Assembly: GCF_003247215.1 (NCBI RefSeq)
Contig: NZ_QKAP01000056.1
Location: 17,249-81,248, forward strand
Origin: Malonomonas rubra
GTDB taxonomy: Bacteria; Desulfobacterota; Desulfuromonadia; Desulfuromonadales; Geopsychrobacteraceae
Reading direction: 5' to 3'
DNA length: 64,000 nucleotides
Positions within the stretch are counted from its first letter, which is position 1. Each line of letters begins with the position of its first letter. A program made the translations under genes and the position numbers. Positions 50,993 through 61,594 of the stretch are shown here, in pieces. Below the pieces are notes generated by a model. The model worked only from the letters and a program-made list of their open reading frames with translations. It was not told the DNA's origin and did not search any database.

Positions 50993-53635
50993 TCACGGCA
51001 GATATTTTTCCTGCACCAGATTTTTTTCATCTTCCAAGGTGCGAATCTGGCCATTCAGACGCGCTTCGAGTAAATCGAGGAAGACATTATGAAAATGCCT
51101 CCCCGGCTGCATTCCGAGTTCGATCAGGTCGTTACCATCCAGCAACACCGTCACCTTACGGAAATCGGTAACATACTGGGAGATCCATTTACGCACCTGA
51201 TCTTTTTCACTCCAGGACATCAAAAACAACAACAATTCAAGCGAAAGACCGTTAAACCAGTGGAAAATCTCACTGTTCTTCGGCAAGTTCCCCGACTCGG
51301 CCCTATAGTGCGCCGTTTTTAGGGCCAGGCGCCCAAGCGGCAGCTGCCTGACCAAAAGCTCCTGATATTTAGGCTGCAGATCGAGCCAACAGCAGACGCG
51401 TAGTAAACCTTTTTCTGAGAGCGGGCTGAGTAGGCAAAAAAGGTAAACCAACCAACGCTGATACTCCTCGCCGGTGTAAAGCAGCTCGAACCAACTGCTG
51501 CTCTTTTCCGCCGCCACGATCATCTGCGCCGACTTGCGGTCAAAATGCAGGTGAGGATCGATAAACTTGAGAAGGTCGAACTGCTCAAGGCGGCGCAAGG
51601 CGGATATCACCTGCGACTCGTCGAGAATCTGGCGCAACTCGCTTAAAATCCGCGCACCACCGACCTTTTTCACCAGGTTCATCCGTACCGCACTGCGCAT
51701 CAGACGCTCGGTCTGCTGACCGATCCGGAAGCCGAGCCGTTGCTCGAAGCGAACCGCGCGGAACAGCCGGGTCGGATCCTCAATCAGGCTCAGGTTGTGC
51801 AACACCCGAATCGACTTATCCTTCAGGTCGCGCTGGCCTCCAAAGAAGTCGAGCAACTGACCATAGGTCTCGCTGTTGAGAGAAATCGTCAGCGTATTGA
51901 TCGTAAAGTCGCGCCGGTAAAGATCATGACGGATTGAGGAGTGCTCGACCCGCGGCAAGGCGGCAGGCTTTTCGTAATATTCAATCCGTGCCGAGGCAAC
52001 ATCGATCTTGAAGTCGTCCGGCAGGATAATCACCGCCGTGGAAAATTTGGCGTGCGAACGGATCCGGCACTGGGTGGTGCGGGCAAAGGCCTCGGCAAAA
52101 GCAATCCCATCCCCTTCCACCACCACATCGATATCGAGGTTTTCTTGGCGCAACAGCAGATCGCGCACGAAACCGCCGACCAGGTAGATCCTTATCCCCT
52201 GTTGATCGGCAACCTCCCCCAGTTTCCTCAGCAGGTTTCGGATATACTTCGGCAACTGGGCCTCGATCAGGCGGGAAAGGTTCTTCCGCTTCAGGCGTAA
52301 ACCGCTACGCCCCGACTCGACCGGCAGGCTGTCCTCGATTTCCTGCCGATCACCGATCAGGTGACGTAACAGGTCTGTCCGAGTGACGATCCCGACCAGT
52401 TGACCATCCTCCAGCACCGGGATGCAGCGCTGGTTGTGCTCCATAATCCCCTTCTGCAGTTCCGCCAACGGCGTTTGGGGGCCTGCGACATCAAAATCGG
52501 TCGTCATCACCTCGGAAACGGACATTCGTTGCAACTTGTGGTGAGCAGCTTTCTCCACCACATGGCGGGTAATAATGCCTACCAACATCTGCCCATCAAG
52601 GATCGGAATCGCGTTGAAGTTGAAACGGGTCATCAGCTCGCGAGCGGCCGCGATCGTGGAGTCGATGGTAAGGGTTTTCACCGGTGCCGACATCAGGTGA
52701 CGCGCCTGGAAACTAGAGCGGATATCCTGCTGCAACGTCTCCTCGATCTGATCGAGCAGCTGCACCAGCGGGATATCGCGTACGGTCGCCGAAGAGGCAA
52801 ACGCATGCCCGCCGCCGCCGAACCGCTGAAACAGCTCGCCGACATGAACCTCGGGTATGCGGGATCGGCCGACCAGAAAGATACGGTCTTCCATTCTCAC
52901 CGCTACGATCAAAACGTTGAGGTTCTCGATGTCCTTGAGCTTGTGTACCAACGAAGAGATATCGCCAACATAGTAATCAATCGAGGCGTAAGCGATCGCC
53001 ACCTCGATCCCGTTGATGATTTTCCTTTCGCAGGATTTAAGCAGCTCGTTGAGTAGATCGATCTGTTCCGGAGTCATCTCCCGGACCAGAAAATCAGCCA
53101 CGGTATTGAGGTTGGCACCATGCTCCAGGAGAAATGCCGCCGCCTGATAATCCCTCGGGGTGGTGCTGGTAAACAGCAGATGACCGGTATCCTCATACAG
53201 GCCAAGCATCATCATAGTCGCTTCTTCCGGCGTCGGATCGATGCCCCGTTCGACAAACAAATGGGTCAGAATTGTGGTGGTAGCACCAACCTGCTCGATA
53301 TGCTCAAGCTGTGCGGTAACGGATTTCTCGTCAGAGGGATGATGGTCATAGACATGAATTTCGAGTCCCGGTTTATTGACGATTTCGGCAAATTGGCCAA
53401 TCCGCGCACTACTGCGGACATCGACCAGGATCAACTTGGTAACCTGTTCGAAGTCGATGCCTTTAAGCCCCTTGATGCCATACGCGTAAAGGGTGCTTTG
53501 CAATAGAAAGTCACGCAGCCCACGTTCCTGTCCGCCTGGGAACACCAGCACCGCATCGGGATAAAGTCGCTTGGCGGCGATCATCGATCCGAGGCAGTCG
53601 AAATCGGCGTTGACGTGGGTTGTGATAACTTCCAT
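50993..53635 (-). CDS. DHH-CBS-poly(A) polymerase/tRNA nucleotidyltransferase fusion protein
   Basis: N-term DHH (THVNADFDCLGSMIAAKR, YDHHPSD, FGGGGHAFASSATV); two CBS repeats; IYLVGGFVRDLLL, LDIDVVVEGDG, RRDFTINTLTISLN, EDPTRLFRAVRFEQRLGF. Confidence 0.9.
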   Translation of the reverse strand: MEVITTHVNADFDCLGSMIAAKRLYPDAVLVFPGGQERGLRDFLLQSTLYAYGIKGLKGIDFEQVTKLILVDVRSSARIGQFAEIVNKPGLEIHVYDHHPSDEKSVTAQLEHIEQVGATTTILTHLFVERGIDPTPEEATMMMLGLYEDTGHLLFTSTTPRDYQAAAFLLEHGANLNTVADFLVREMTPEQIDLLNELLKSCERKIINGIEVAIAYASIDYYVGDISSLVHKLKDIENLNVLIVAVRMEDRIFLVGRSRIPEVHVGELFQRFGGGGHAFASSATVRDIPLVQLLDQIEETLQQDIRSSFQARHLMSAPVKTLTIDSTIAAARELMTRFNFNAIPILDGQMLVGIITRHVVEKAAHHKLQRMSVSEVMTTDFDVAGPQTPLAELQKGIMEHNQRCIPVLEDGQLVGIVTRTDLLRHLIGDRQEIEDSLPVESGRSGLRLKRKNLSRLIEAQLPKYIRNLLRKLGEVADQQGIRIYLVGGFVRDLLLRQENLDIDVVVEGDGIAFAEAFARTTQCRIRSHAKFSTAVIILPDDFKIDVASARIEYYEKPAALPRVEHSSIRHDLYRRDFTINTLTISLNSETYGQLLDFFGGQRDLKDKSIRVLHNLSLIEDPTRLFRAVRFEQRLGFRIGQQTERLMRSAVRMNLVKKVGGARILSELRQILDESQVISALRRLEQFDLLKFIDPHLHFDRKSAQMIVAAEKSSSWFELLYTGEEYQRWLVYLFCLLSPLSEKGLLRVCCWLDLQPKYQELLVRQLPLGRLALKTAHYRAESGNLPKNSEIFHWFNGLSLELLLFLMSWSEKDQVRKWISQYVTDFRKVTVLLDGNDLIELGMQPGRHFHNVFLDLLEARLNGQIRTLEDEKNLVQEKYLP

Positions 53636-53647
53636 TGTCCGTTCTCG

Positions 53648-54595
53648 TTAGACTTCGAGCGTTCCGATCAGTTCGTTGATATCCTCTATCCCTTCATTCT
53701 GGCAGAATTCTTCCAGACCGTCGATAATCGTTTCCATAACGTTCGGATCGACAAAGTTGGCGGTGCCGACCTGCACCGCCTTGGCGCCGACGATCAAAAA
53801 CTCCAGCGCATCGATGGCCCGAGAAATGCCGCCGATGCCGATTACCGGAACCTCAACGGCCTGCACCACCTGATGCACCAGACGCACGGCAATCGGCCGG
53901 ATCGCCGGCCCGGACAGGCCGCCGATGGTGTTGGCCAACCGCGGCTTGCGGGTTTTCACATCGACCGCCATCCCGGTCAGGGTATTGATCAGGCTGATCG
54001 CGTCAGCGCCGGCATCTTCGACCGCCTTGGCAGTAACGCGGATATCAGTAACGTTCGGGGTCAACTTGACGATCAGCGGCTTTTGGGTCTTCTTACGCAC
54101 CTGCGAGACCACCTCGTGGGCGGCACTCGCCTCAGTGCCGAAAACAATCCCGCCATGCTTGACGTTCGGGCAGGAGATGTTCATCTCCAGTCCGGCCACA
54201 CCTGGCACATCCTCCAACCGGGTGGCGACCTCGACGTATTCCTCCAGGGTATTGCCAAAGAAATTGACGATCACCGGCGAGTTATACTGAGCAAGAAAAG
54301 GGATCTTGTGTTCAATAAAAGCATCGATGCCGATGTTCTGCAGGCCGATCGCATTGAGCATACCACTGACGGTCTCACAGATGCGCGGCGTTGCATTGCC
54401 CGCCTTCGGGTTCAGCGACAACCCCTTAGTGACAATCGCCCCGAGCTTGTTCAAATCAAGATAGGGAGCGTACTCCTCACCGTAGCCGAAGGTACCGGAG
54501 GCCGGCATCACCGGGTTTTTGAACTTCAGTCCGGCAACCTCTACGGCCAATTTGGGGTGGGCCAACTTCACTGCCGTTCCTCTCAATTCACTCAT
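53648..54595 (-). CDS. pyrD: Dihydroorotate dehydrogenase (PyrDB type)
   Basis: GLKFKNPVMPASGTFGYGEEY, NISCPNVKHGGIVFG, VKLTPNVTDI, GGLSGPAIRPIA, GTANFVDP. Confidence 0.93.
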   Translation of the reverse strand: MSELRGTAVKLAHPKLAVEVAGLKFKNPVMPASGTFGYGEEYAPYLDLNKLGAIVTKGLSLNPKAGNATPRICETVSGMLNAIGLQNIGIDAFIEHKIPFLAQYNSPVIVNFFGNTLEEYVEVATRLEDVPGVAGLEMNISCPNVKHGGIVFGTEASAAHEVVSQVRKKTQKPLIVKLTPNVTDIRVTAKAVEDAGADAISLINTLTGMAVDVKTRKPRLANTIGGLSGPAIRPIAVRLVHQVVQAVEVPVIGIGGISRAIDALEFLIVGAKAVQVGTANFVDPNVMETIIDGLEEFCQNEGIEDINELIGTLEV

Positions 54596-55479
54596 CAGCT
54601 ACACCCTCCGCAATTCCCCTGCTGTTTTTCCAGACGACTCCAGTCGAGCTGCTCGGCCAGAAACACCGGTCCCTGCTTACAGGTGCAGAGGTACTGCGGG
54701 TTTTCATCGGTGTGGCCAGCGCCTTTGACGACACACCCCAGGCAGGCACCAACCCCGCAGGCCATCAGCGCCTCTAATGACACCTGCAGCGGTGTGTTGC
54801 GTGTGGCACAGATTTTCTGCACCGCATCGATCATCGGCATCGGTCCACAGGCGTACACCGAAGCCTTCGGGTATTTCGCCAGTTTGCGTTCCAGTACTTG
54901 GGTCACCAGCCCTTCTTCTCCAAGGCTGCCATCCTCGGTCGAAACGTAAGTTTCCACGCCAAGACGCTCGAACTCCGTCACGGTGATGATATCGTCACGT
55001 GTCCTGCCTCCCATCAGCAGTCGCACTTTGGAATTGGCGACCATCCTTTCCGCCAGCATATACAGGGGCACCAGACCGATTCCGCCACCGACGAGAATTT
55101 TCTCTTCTTCCGGGTCGCCGAGATCGAAACCTCGACCGAGCGGCCCGAGCAGCTCGACGCGATCCCCCTGATGCAATTCCTGCATGATTTCGGTACCGCT
55201 GCCGACCACTTTGTAAATGATTTCGATGAATTCCTTCTCCGGCATGCCGTCGCAATCGGGTGCCGCATAACCCGTGCAAAAAATCCCGAACGGGCGCCGC
55301 AGCAGCGGCGGCAGTGAACGTTGCACGCGAAACATAACGAACTGTCCAGGTTTCGCCAGCTTGTTGTATTCCGGCGCCAGTATCCGCATCCGGTAATAAC
55401 CGGGAGAGATCTCCTGGTTGGAAAGAATGATTGTTTTATAATTTTTCACCAACAGCCTCCTTACCTGTGAAAAATTCAA
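54595..55479 (-). CDS. pyrK: Dihydroorotate dehydrogenase electron transfer subunit
   Basis: PGQFVMFRV, RRPFGI, LGPLGRGFDL, VGGGIGLVPLYMLAERM, LMACGVGACLGCVVK; adjacent to pyrD. Confidence 0.92.
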   Translation of the reverse strand: MNFSQVRRLLVKNYKTIILSNQEISPGYYRMRILAPEYNKLAKPGQFVMFRVQRSLPPLLRRPFGIFCTGYAAPDCDGMPEKEFIEIIYKVVGSGTEIMQELHQGDRVELLGPLGRGFDLGDPEEEKILVGGGIGLVPLYMLAERMVANSKVRLLMGGRTRDDIITVTEFERLGVETYVSTEDGSLGEEGLVTQVLERKLAKYPKASVYACGPMPMIDAVQKICATRNTPLQVSLEALMACGVGACLGCVVKGAGHTDENPQYLCTCKQGPVFLAEQLDWSRLEKQQGNCGGCS

Positions 55480-55946
55480 AAATCCGCCACAGAACCACCA
55501 CTAAAATCGCGCACCATCAGCAGGGCGTCCTCGCCGTCCCGATAATAACCAGAGCGAACCGTATCGGCAACAAAGCCCTCTTTACGATAAAGTTCGATGG
55601 CAGCGCGGTTACCGGTGCGCACTTCAAGCCAGGCCCGTTCCAGCCCTTGCTCCATGCAGCTGGCAAAAGCGTGTTCCAGCAAACGACCGGCAACTCCCTG
55701 GCGGCGGGAATCTGGTGAGGTCGCAATATTAAGGATCTGTAGTTCCCCGGCAATCAACCAGTAACAGAGGTAGCCGGCCAATCTGTCCGCATGCCAGAGC
55801 AGCTCGACAGTTGCAACCGGATTGTTCAATTCCTGTCGAAACTGATCAGCCGACCAGGGGAAAGGATAACTCTGCCGCTCGATTTTCAAAACTGCGGACA
55901 GATCATTTTCCTGCAATGGCAGGATCCGAAACTCATTAGCCAACAT
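55476..55946 (-). CDS. rimI: Ribosomal-protein-alanine N-acetyltransferase
   Basis: GNAT: YPFPWSADQFRQEL, LQILNIATSPDSRRQGVAGRLLEHA, LEVRTGNRAAIELYRKEGF. Confidence 0.85.
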   Translation of the reverse strand: MLANEFRILPLQENDLSAVLKIERQSYPFPWSADQFRQELNNPVATVELLWHADRLAGYLCYWLIAGELQILNIATSPDSRRQGVAGRLLEHAFASCMEQGLERAWLEVRTGNRAAIELYRKEGFVADTVRSGYYRDGEDALLMVRDFSGGSVADF

Positions 55947-56106
55947 GCTATTTTTATGCACTATAAGTTCGATGATTACATGGTACAATTAAGCAGTTCG
56001 GATTCACGTGAAACTTGCCCTAAAAAACAGAGAGAATCGGCAACTTTTGGACGTTCTATCACACTTTCCCGACAGGATACAGACAATAGATCATTCTTCT
56101 CGTAAA

Positions 56107-56143
56107 CACCCGCTTCGGCAATTGACAAAGATTGCCTCGGGTG
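56107..56143 (+). other. Strong hairpin in purM leader
   Basis: cacccg-cttc-ggcaat...attgcc-t-cgggtg, 41 nt before the purM start. Confidence 0.4.
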
Positions 56144-56183
56144 GTTTAATGTCCGGCCATTTGGATATAAGGAGCGAGGAAAA

Positions 56184-57227
56184 TTGAGCAGGCAAAAACC
56201 GATCACCTATAAAGACGCTGGGGTCGATATCGACGCCGGGAACCGCTTTGTCGACATGATTAAACCATTGGTCAAACAGACCTCCCGACCGGAAGTCTTG
56301 ACCGACATCGGCGGCTTTGGCGGCCTGTTCCGCCTGAACAGCAACAAGTACAAACGCCCAACCCTGGTCTCTTCTACTGACGGTGTCGGCACTAAGCTGA
56401 AACTGGCCTTTATGATGGATAAGCACGACACGGTTGGCATCGATCTGGTTGCGATGTGCGTCAACGACATCATCGTCCAGGGGGCAGAACCGCTCTTCTT
56501 CCTCGACTACCTGGCCACAGGCAAGCTGACTCCGGAAAAAGCCGTGGAAATCGTCAAAGGGATATCCGAGGGCTGCAAACAATCGAACTGCGCTTTACTA
56601 GGCGGGGAAACCGCCGAAATGCCCGGCATGTACAGTGACGGCGAGTACGATCTGGCCGGTTTTACCGTCGGCGTTGTCGACAACGCCGAAATCATCGACG
56701 GCTCGACCATCACCAAAGGCGATCAGATCATCGGCATCGCCTCCAGCGGTCTGCATTCCAACGGCTACTCGCTGGCCAGAAAAGTTTTCCTTGAGGCAAT
56801 GAAGCTCGACCTCAACGACAAGCCGAACGACCTTGAACGGACCCTCGGCGAAGAGCTGCTCACCCCGACCCGCATTTACGTAAAAACCATTCTCAACCTT
56901 ATGCGCGACTTCACCATCAAAGGCGTTGCTCACATCACCGGCGGCGGCCTGCTGGAAAACCTGCCGCGAGTGCTGCCCCAGAAGTGCAAAGCAATTGTTG
57001 ATCGTAACAGCTGGGAGAAACCGGCCATTTTTGAGATGCTGCGCGAAGGCGGGAGCATCCCGGAAACCGAGATGTACCGCACCTTCAACTACGGTATCGG
57101 CATGGCGATCATCGCCCCGGAAAACGAGGTTGAAGATATTGTCGGCCGCCTTTCCGGTCTGAACGAGAAAGCCTACCTGATTGGAGAAATTGCTCAGGCG
57201 ACTGAGCCATCAGTCGAGCTTTACTGA
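56184..57227 (+). CDS. purM: Phosphoribosylformylglycinamidine cyclo-ligase
   Basis: [61 protein letters not shown] start with AAGGAG upstream. Confidence 0.96.
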   Translation: MSRQKPITYKDAGVDIDAGNRFVDMIKPLVKQTSRPEVLTDIGGFGGLFRLNSNKYKRPTLVSSTDGVGTKLKLAFMMDKHDTVGIDLVAMCVNDIIVQGAEPLFFLDYLATGKLTPEKAVEIVKGISEGCKQSNCALLGGETAEMPGMYSDGEYDLAGFTVGVVDNAEIIDGSTITKGDQIIGIASSGLHSNGYSLARKVFLEAMKLDLNDKPNDLERTLGEELLTPTRIYVKTILNLMRDFTIKGVAHITGGGLLENLPRVLPQKCKAIVDRNSWEKPAIFEMLREGGSIPETEMYRTFNYGIGMAIIAPENEVEDIVGRLSGLNEKAYLIGEIAQATEPSVELY

Positions 57228-57242
57228 TAAGGTATTCGTAGC

Positions 57243-57902
57243 ATGTCGGCAAACAAGAAACTGAAGCTGGGCGTCCTCGCTTCCGGCGGAGGCACCAATC
57301 TGCAATCGATCATCGATCAGTGCCGTGAGCAGAAGATTGATGCGGAAATTGTTCTGGTTCTTAGCAACAACCCCGACGCCGGAGCCTTGGAGCGGGCGGC
57401 AAAAGCCGGAATTCCTAGTGTCTGCGTTAACCACCGCGACTATGCCGATCGTCAGAGCTTTGATCAGGCGGTCATCAGAACCCTGCAGGAAGCTGGAGTC
57501 GATCTGGTGGTTCTGGCCGGTTTCATGCGCCTCATTTCCGAAGTTTTCATCGCAGCGTTTCCGCAGAGGATTGTCAACATTCACCCGGCTCTGTTGCCGG
57601 CCTTTCCCGGCCTGCATGTGCAGAAAAAAGCACTGGAATACGGAGCCCGCTTTGCCGGCTGCACAGTCCACTTCGTCGACACCGGTGTCGACACTGGACC
57701 GATCATCATCCAAGCCGTCGTACCGATCCTGGACAATGACACCGAAGAAACCCTCTCCGCCCGGATTCTGGAACAAGAACACAAAATTTACCCGCAGGCA
57801 ATCCAGCTTATTGCCGAGGGGCGGGTCAAGGTTGAAGGCCGTCGCGTTCACATTGAAGCTGCAAGCAACAATGAAGAAGCCTTGATCAACCCATCTCTAT
57901 AG
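57243..57902 (+). CDS. purN: Phosphoribosylglycinamide formyltransferase
   Basis: LGVLASGGGTNLQSIIDQC, VLAGFMRLIS, RIVNIHPALLPAFPGLHVQKKALEYG, GCTVHFVDTGVDTGPIIIQA. Confidence 0.95.
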   Translation: MSANKKLKLGVLASGGGTNLQSIIDQCREQKIDAEIVLVLSNNPDAGALERAAKAGIPSVCVNHRDYADRQSFDQAVIRTLQEAGVDLVVLAGFMRLISEVFIAAFPQRIVNIHPALLPAFPGLHVQKKALEYGARFAGCTVHFVDTGVDTGPIIIQAVVPILDNDTEETLSARILEQEHKIYPQAIQLIAEGRVKVEGRRVHIEAASNNEEALINPSL

Positions 57903-57911
57903 GCATCCATT

Positions 57912-58361
57912 ATGGCAAAAACAGCATTGGTCAGCGCCTGCCTGCTGGGGCTGGCAACCCGCTATGATGGCTCTGACAATCTCAGCCCGCAGGTGGTCAG
58001 CTATCTTAAACAGAAGCATCTGATTCCGATTCCGGTCTGCCCGGAACAACTGGCCGGGATGCCAACACCGCGGCCAAAGTGCTGGTTTACAGGAGGGGAT
58101 GGCAATGCGGTCTTGGAGGGAAGTGGAAGAATCTGCGACGAGCATGGCCAGGATACAACCGCCGCCTTTGTGCGCGCAGCTAAAGAGATTTACAGAATTG
58201 CCGAGCTAACCGGTTGCAAGCTAGCGATCTTAAAACAGCGCAGTCCTTCTTGCGGTAGCCGAACAGTTCACTGCAACGGTAAACTTATCAGCGGCATGGG
58301 AGTGACCGCTGCAATGTTGCAGAATGAAGGTCTTGAAATTCTGAGCGAAGAGGATTTATGA
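57912..58361 (+). CDS. DUF523 family protein
   Basis: VSACLLGLATRYDG, IPVCPEQLAGMPTPR, LAILKQRSPSCGS. Confidence 0.88.
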   Translation: MAKTALVSACLLGLATRYDGSDNLSPQVVSYLKQKHLIPIPVCPEQLAGMPTPRPKCWFTGGDGNAVLEGSGRICDEHGQDTTAAFVRAAKEIYRIAELTGCKLAILKQRSPSCGSRTVHCNGKLISGMGVTAAMLQNEGLEILSEEDL

Positions 58362-58448
58362 GACAGAAAAAAGCCCCGAAAAATAATTGCATCGAGGAAA
58401 AAAACGTGTTAATAATGCGCGTTCGAAACTTTCAGGAGGATAGTAAAG

Positions 58449-58640
58449 ATGGCCAGAGAATGTGAAATCTGCGGGAAGAAACCCGTTACCGGAAATAACG
58501 TCAGCCACGCCCACAACAAAACCCGCACAGTTTGGAAGCCGAACCTGCAGAAAATCCGGGCAGTCCAGAACGGTTCGATCAAGACCGTAAAAGTTTGCAC
58601 CCGCTGCATCCGTTCCGGCAAAGTACAAAAAGCTATCTGA
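58449..58640 (+). CDS. rpmB: 50S ribosomal protein L28
   Basis: [45 protein letters not shown]. Confidence 0.97.
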   Translation: MARECEICGKKPVTGNNVSHAHNKTRTVWKPNLQKIRAVQNGSIKTVKVCTRCIRSGKVQKAI

Positions 58641-58669
58641 TATTTAAAACCGTCAGATTGAACAATTTA

Positions 58670-58703
58670 AAAAGGGATGACCTGATCGGGCCATCCCTTT
58701 TTC
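58670..58703. terminator. Bidirectional Rho-independent terminator
   Basis: aaaaagggatg-acctgatcgggc-catcccttttt between convergent rpmB and ridA. Confidence 0.75.
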
Positions 58704-58720
58704 TCGTCCATTTTTCAGAA

Positions 58721-59101
58721 CTATTTACCAAAGCAAGCGACTGCGTCAATCTCAACCCGCGCCCCTTTCGGCAAGGCAGCGACCTGAACCGTTGCCCTGG
58801 CAGGAGCAACCTCTGCACAGTATTCAGCGTAAATCTCGTTGACGGTAACAAAATCAGCCAGGTCGGCGAGATAGATGGTGGTTTTGACCACCGAGCCGAA
58901 ATCCGCTCCAGCTGCGGCCAACACCTGCATCAGATTATCAAGCACCTGCCGGGTCTGCTCCACCACTCCCCCGGCAACCATTTCACCCGTTTCCGGGATC
59001 AACGGAATCTGCCCGGAACAAAACAGATAGTCTCCGGCACGCACCGCCTGTGAATAGGGACCGATCGCTGCCGGCGCCTTGGCTGTCTCAATCTTTTCCA
59101 T
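58721..59101 (-). CDS. RidA family (reactive intermediate/imine deaminase)
   Basis: TAKAPAAIGPYSQAVRAGDYLFCSGQIPLIPETGEMV, KTTIYLADLADFVTVNEIYAEYC, PARATVQVAALPKGARVEIDAVA. Confidence 0.94.
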   Translation of the reverse strand: MEKIETAKAPAAIGPYSQAVRAGDYLFCSGQIPLIPETGEMVAGGVVEQTRQVLDNLMQVLAAAGADFGSVVKTTIYLADLADFVTVNEIYAEYCAEVAPARATVQVAALPKGARVEIDAVACFGK

Positions 59102-59118
59102 CTATCTCTCCTTAATTT

Positions 59119-61272
59119 TCAGCTGTGAAGTCGGTCGACGCGATAGACTCCCTTCACTTTTTTCACTTCCCGAATCACCCGGTTGAGATGCTCAAGGTTC
59201 TGCACATCAACTTCAAACAAGTTCGTTCCCTTTTTATCGCCCCGTGAAAAAACACTGGCACTGACGATATTGGCATCCGCCTCGGTAATCGCCCCGGAAA
59301 TTCCGACCAACATCCCCTTCTGATCACTGCAGAATACCTGGATTTTGACCGGGCGGGTCGTCTTGCGCTGCATATCCCACTCAACGTCAATACGACGATC
59401 TGGATCGCTGGCCAAAACCTGCGAACAGTTAGCCGTGTGCACCGTCAGGCCCCGACCACGAGTTATAAAGCCTACCACCGGTTCGCCCGGCAGCGGATTA
59501 CAACAGTTGGCAAAACGGACCATTACATCATCGATCCCGTCGATCTTGATGACGCTGCTCGGTTTCTTTCGGCTGAATTTTTCCAGCACCTTGCCGAAGG
59601 CTCCCGGCTTGCCGGAAACCTTAAGCTCTTCTCGTGGCAATACGTGGGAGACCACCTGCCCTGGTGATAGCTTACCGTAACCGACAGAGGCAAACAGGTC
59701 GTCCGCCTGCTTGAAGCCGAGATCGGTTACCGCCAGATCAAAAGAATCGAGCGACTGCGCCCGCTTCATGCTGTAATCGTGCTTGCGCAGCTCCTTCTCC
59801 AGCAGTTCGCGCCCGATAGCGATGCTCCTTTCCCGCTGTCCCGCCTTGACATACTGACGGATCTTGTTGCGGGCCTTCGACGTTTTAACGAAAGAGAGCC
59901 AGTCCTTACTCGGGGCATGATTCTTCGCCGTGATGACCTCAACGATGTCACCATTTTTCAGTTTTGTCTTTAACGGGCAAAGCTTGCCATTGATCCGCGC
60001 ACCAACACACTGGCTGCCGACATCGGTGTGGATGGCATAAGCGAAATCGACCGGACTCGACCCCAGCGGGAGCTCTTTAACATCACCGTTCGGGGTAAAA
60101 ACATAGACCTCCTCCGGAAACAGATCGATCGAGGAGCTGTCCGACATTTCCCGGGAGTCGCTGACATCCTGCTGCCACTCAAGCAACTGCCGCAGCCAGC
60201 TGAAACGCTGGTCGTCCCTGCCGGTCGCAGCAACCGGTCCACCCTCCTTGTATTTCCAATGGGCGGCAACCCCCTCTTCGGCAATCCGGTGCATCTCATG
60301 AGTCCTGATCTGCACCTCCATACGCTCGCCAAAAGGACCGATCACCGTGGTATGCAGGGACTGATACATATTCGCCTTCGGCATGGCGATATAATCCTTG
60401 AACCGCCCGGTAATCGGCTTCCACGTAGCGTGGATCAGGCCTAGCACCTCGTAGCATTCACGCACTGAATTGACCAGCACCCGGAAGGCGGTCAGATCGT
60501 AAATTTCATCTAGGTCGACACCGGTACGTTCCATCTTCTTATAAACGGAATAAAAATGCTTAAACCGTCCGGTCACCTCCCCGGTCAGTCCATTCTCCTG
60601 CAATAACTCTCGAATCCGCCGGCGTACCGCCACAACATAGCTGCTCCGCTCTTCCTTCTGAGCGGTAATGCGATTTGAAAGATCGGCAAACTTTTCCGGC
60701 TCCAAAAAACGCAACGACAGGTCTTCAAGCTCACTCTTCAGCCAGCTGATCCCCAAGCGGTTCGCCAAAGGTGCGTAAATTTCCAGGGTCTCACGTGCAT
60801 ACTCAACCTGCTTCGCTGCATCACAGAATTCAAGAGTCCGCATATCGCTGAGCCGGTCTGCTAGATAAACCAACAGCACTCGCAGATCACGCGCCATGGC
60901 GACAAACATCTTGCGAAAGCTTTCGACCTGCTGCTGGTTACTTTTTTTATAAGGGATACTACTGATTTTGTTGCCGATTTCGATCAGCGCCAACACTTCA
61001 CTGCCAAACTCGTTAACCAGTTCCTGCTCGCTGACCTTTTCGGTCTGCAGAACGTCATGCAACAGACCAACAACCAAGGTCGTTTCATCAACCTTAAATC
61101 GAGTCAGGATCAAGGCAACCTCAAGTGGGTGCTGCAGGTATTCCTGACCATCACGGTTCTTCTGACCGGCATGAGCGCGGGCACTGAACTCTAATGCACG
61201 CCGCAAACGTGAATCATCGTCAGGATGTGGTTCAAGGTCAAATTGCTGAAGAATGTCATCAAATATGATCAT
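59119..61272 (-). CDS. RelA/SpoT-family (p)ppGpp synthetase/hydrolase
   Basis: HD, synthetase (YDLTAFRVLV, KDYIAMPKANMYQSLHTTV), TGS (YVFTPNGDVKELPLGSSPVDFAYAIHTDVG), C-terminal ACT. Confidence 0.95.
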   Translation of the reverse strand: MIIFDDILQQFDLEPHPDDDSRLRRALEFSARAHAGQKNRDGQEYLQHPLEVALILTRFKVDETTLVVGLLHDVLQTEKVSEQELVNEFGSEVLALIEIGNKISSIPYKKSNQQQVESFRKMFVAMARDLRVLLVYLADRLSDMRTLEFCDAAKQVEYARETLEIYAPLANRLGISWLKSELEDLSLRFLEPEKFADLSNRITAQKEERSSYVVAVRRRIRELLQENGLTGEVTGRFKHFYSVYKKMERTGVDLDEIYDLTAFRVLVNSVRECYEVLGLIHATWKPITGRFKDYIAMPKANMYQSLHTTVIGPFGERMEVQIRTHEMHRIAEEGVAAHWKYKEGGPVAATGRDDQRFSWLRQLLEWQQDVSDSREMSDSSSIDLFPEEVYVFTPNGDVKELPLGSSPVDFAYAIHTDVGSQCVGARINGKLCPLKTKLKNGDIVEVITAKNHAPSKDWLSFVKTSKARNKIRQYVKAGQRERSIAIGRELLEKELRKHDYSMKRAQSLDSFDLAVTDLGFKQADDLFASVGYGKLSPGQVVSHVLPREELKVSGKPGAFGKVLEKFSRKKPSSVIKIDGIDDVMVRFANCCNPLPGEPVVGFITRGRGLTVHTANCSQVLASDPDRRIDVEWDMQRKTTRPVKIQVFCSDQKGMLVGISGAITEADANIVSASVFSRGDKKGTNLFEVDVQNLEHLNRVIREVKKVKGVYRVDRLHS

Positions 61273-61384
61273 AAACGCTACGCTGAGGGAAAAGCTCCCG
61301 ATGAAACGTAATTGGCGGGGATAGCGCAGCCGGTGGCCACGCGACTGCCCTCCCGCAGCAAAGCAGGAGGGAGCTTAAGACGGG

Positions 61385-61594
61385 TCAGGATTTTCGCTTG
61401 GTCGGTATTTCAAACTCAACGGATTCGGCGGCGATTTCACGCAACGCGAGAACAACCTTTTTATTTCCCGATTTATTTTCAATCATTGGCTCTGCCCCCT
61501 TGTAAAGCTGCTTCGCGCGCTTTGAGGCGACCATGGCCAACAAAAAACGGTTCGGGATCACATCCAAACAATCTTCTACGGTAACGCGTGCCAT
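61385..61594 (-). CDS. rpoZ: RNA polymerase omega subunit
   Basis: [38 protein letters not shown]. Confidence 0.95.
   Translation of the reverse strand: MARVTVEDCLDVIPNRFLLAMVASKRAKQLYKGAEPMIENKSGNKKVVLALREIAAESVEFEIPTKRKS

Noticed and set aside
53615-54949. 444 aa plus-strand ORF antisense to pyrD/pyrK
   Set aside because: Composition typical of an antisense shadow frame; both opposite-strand genes are certain.
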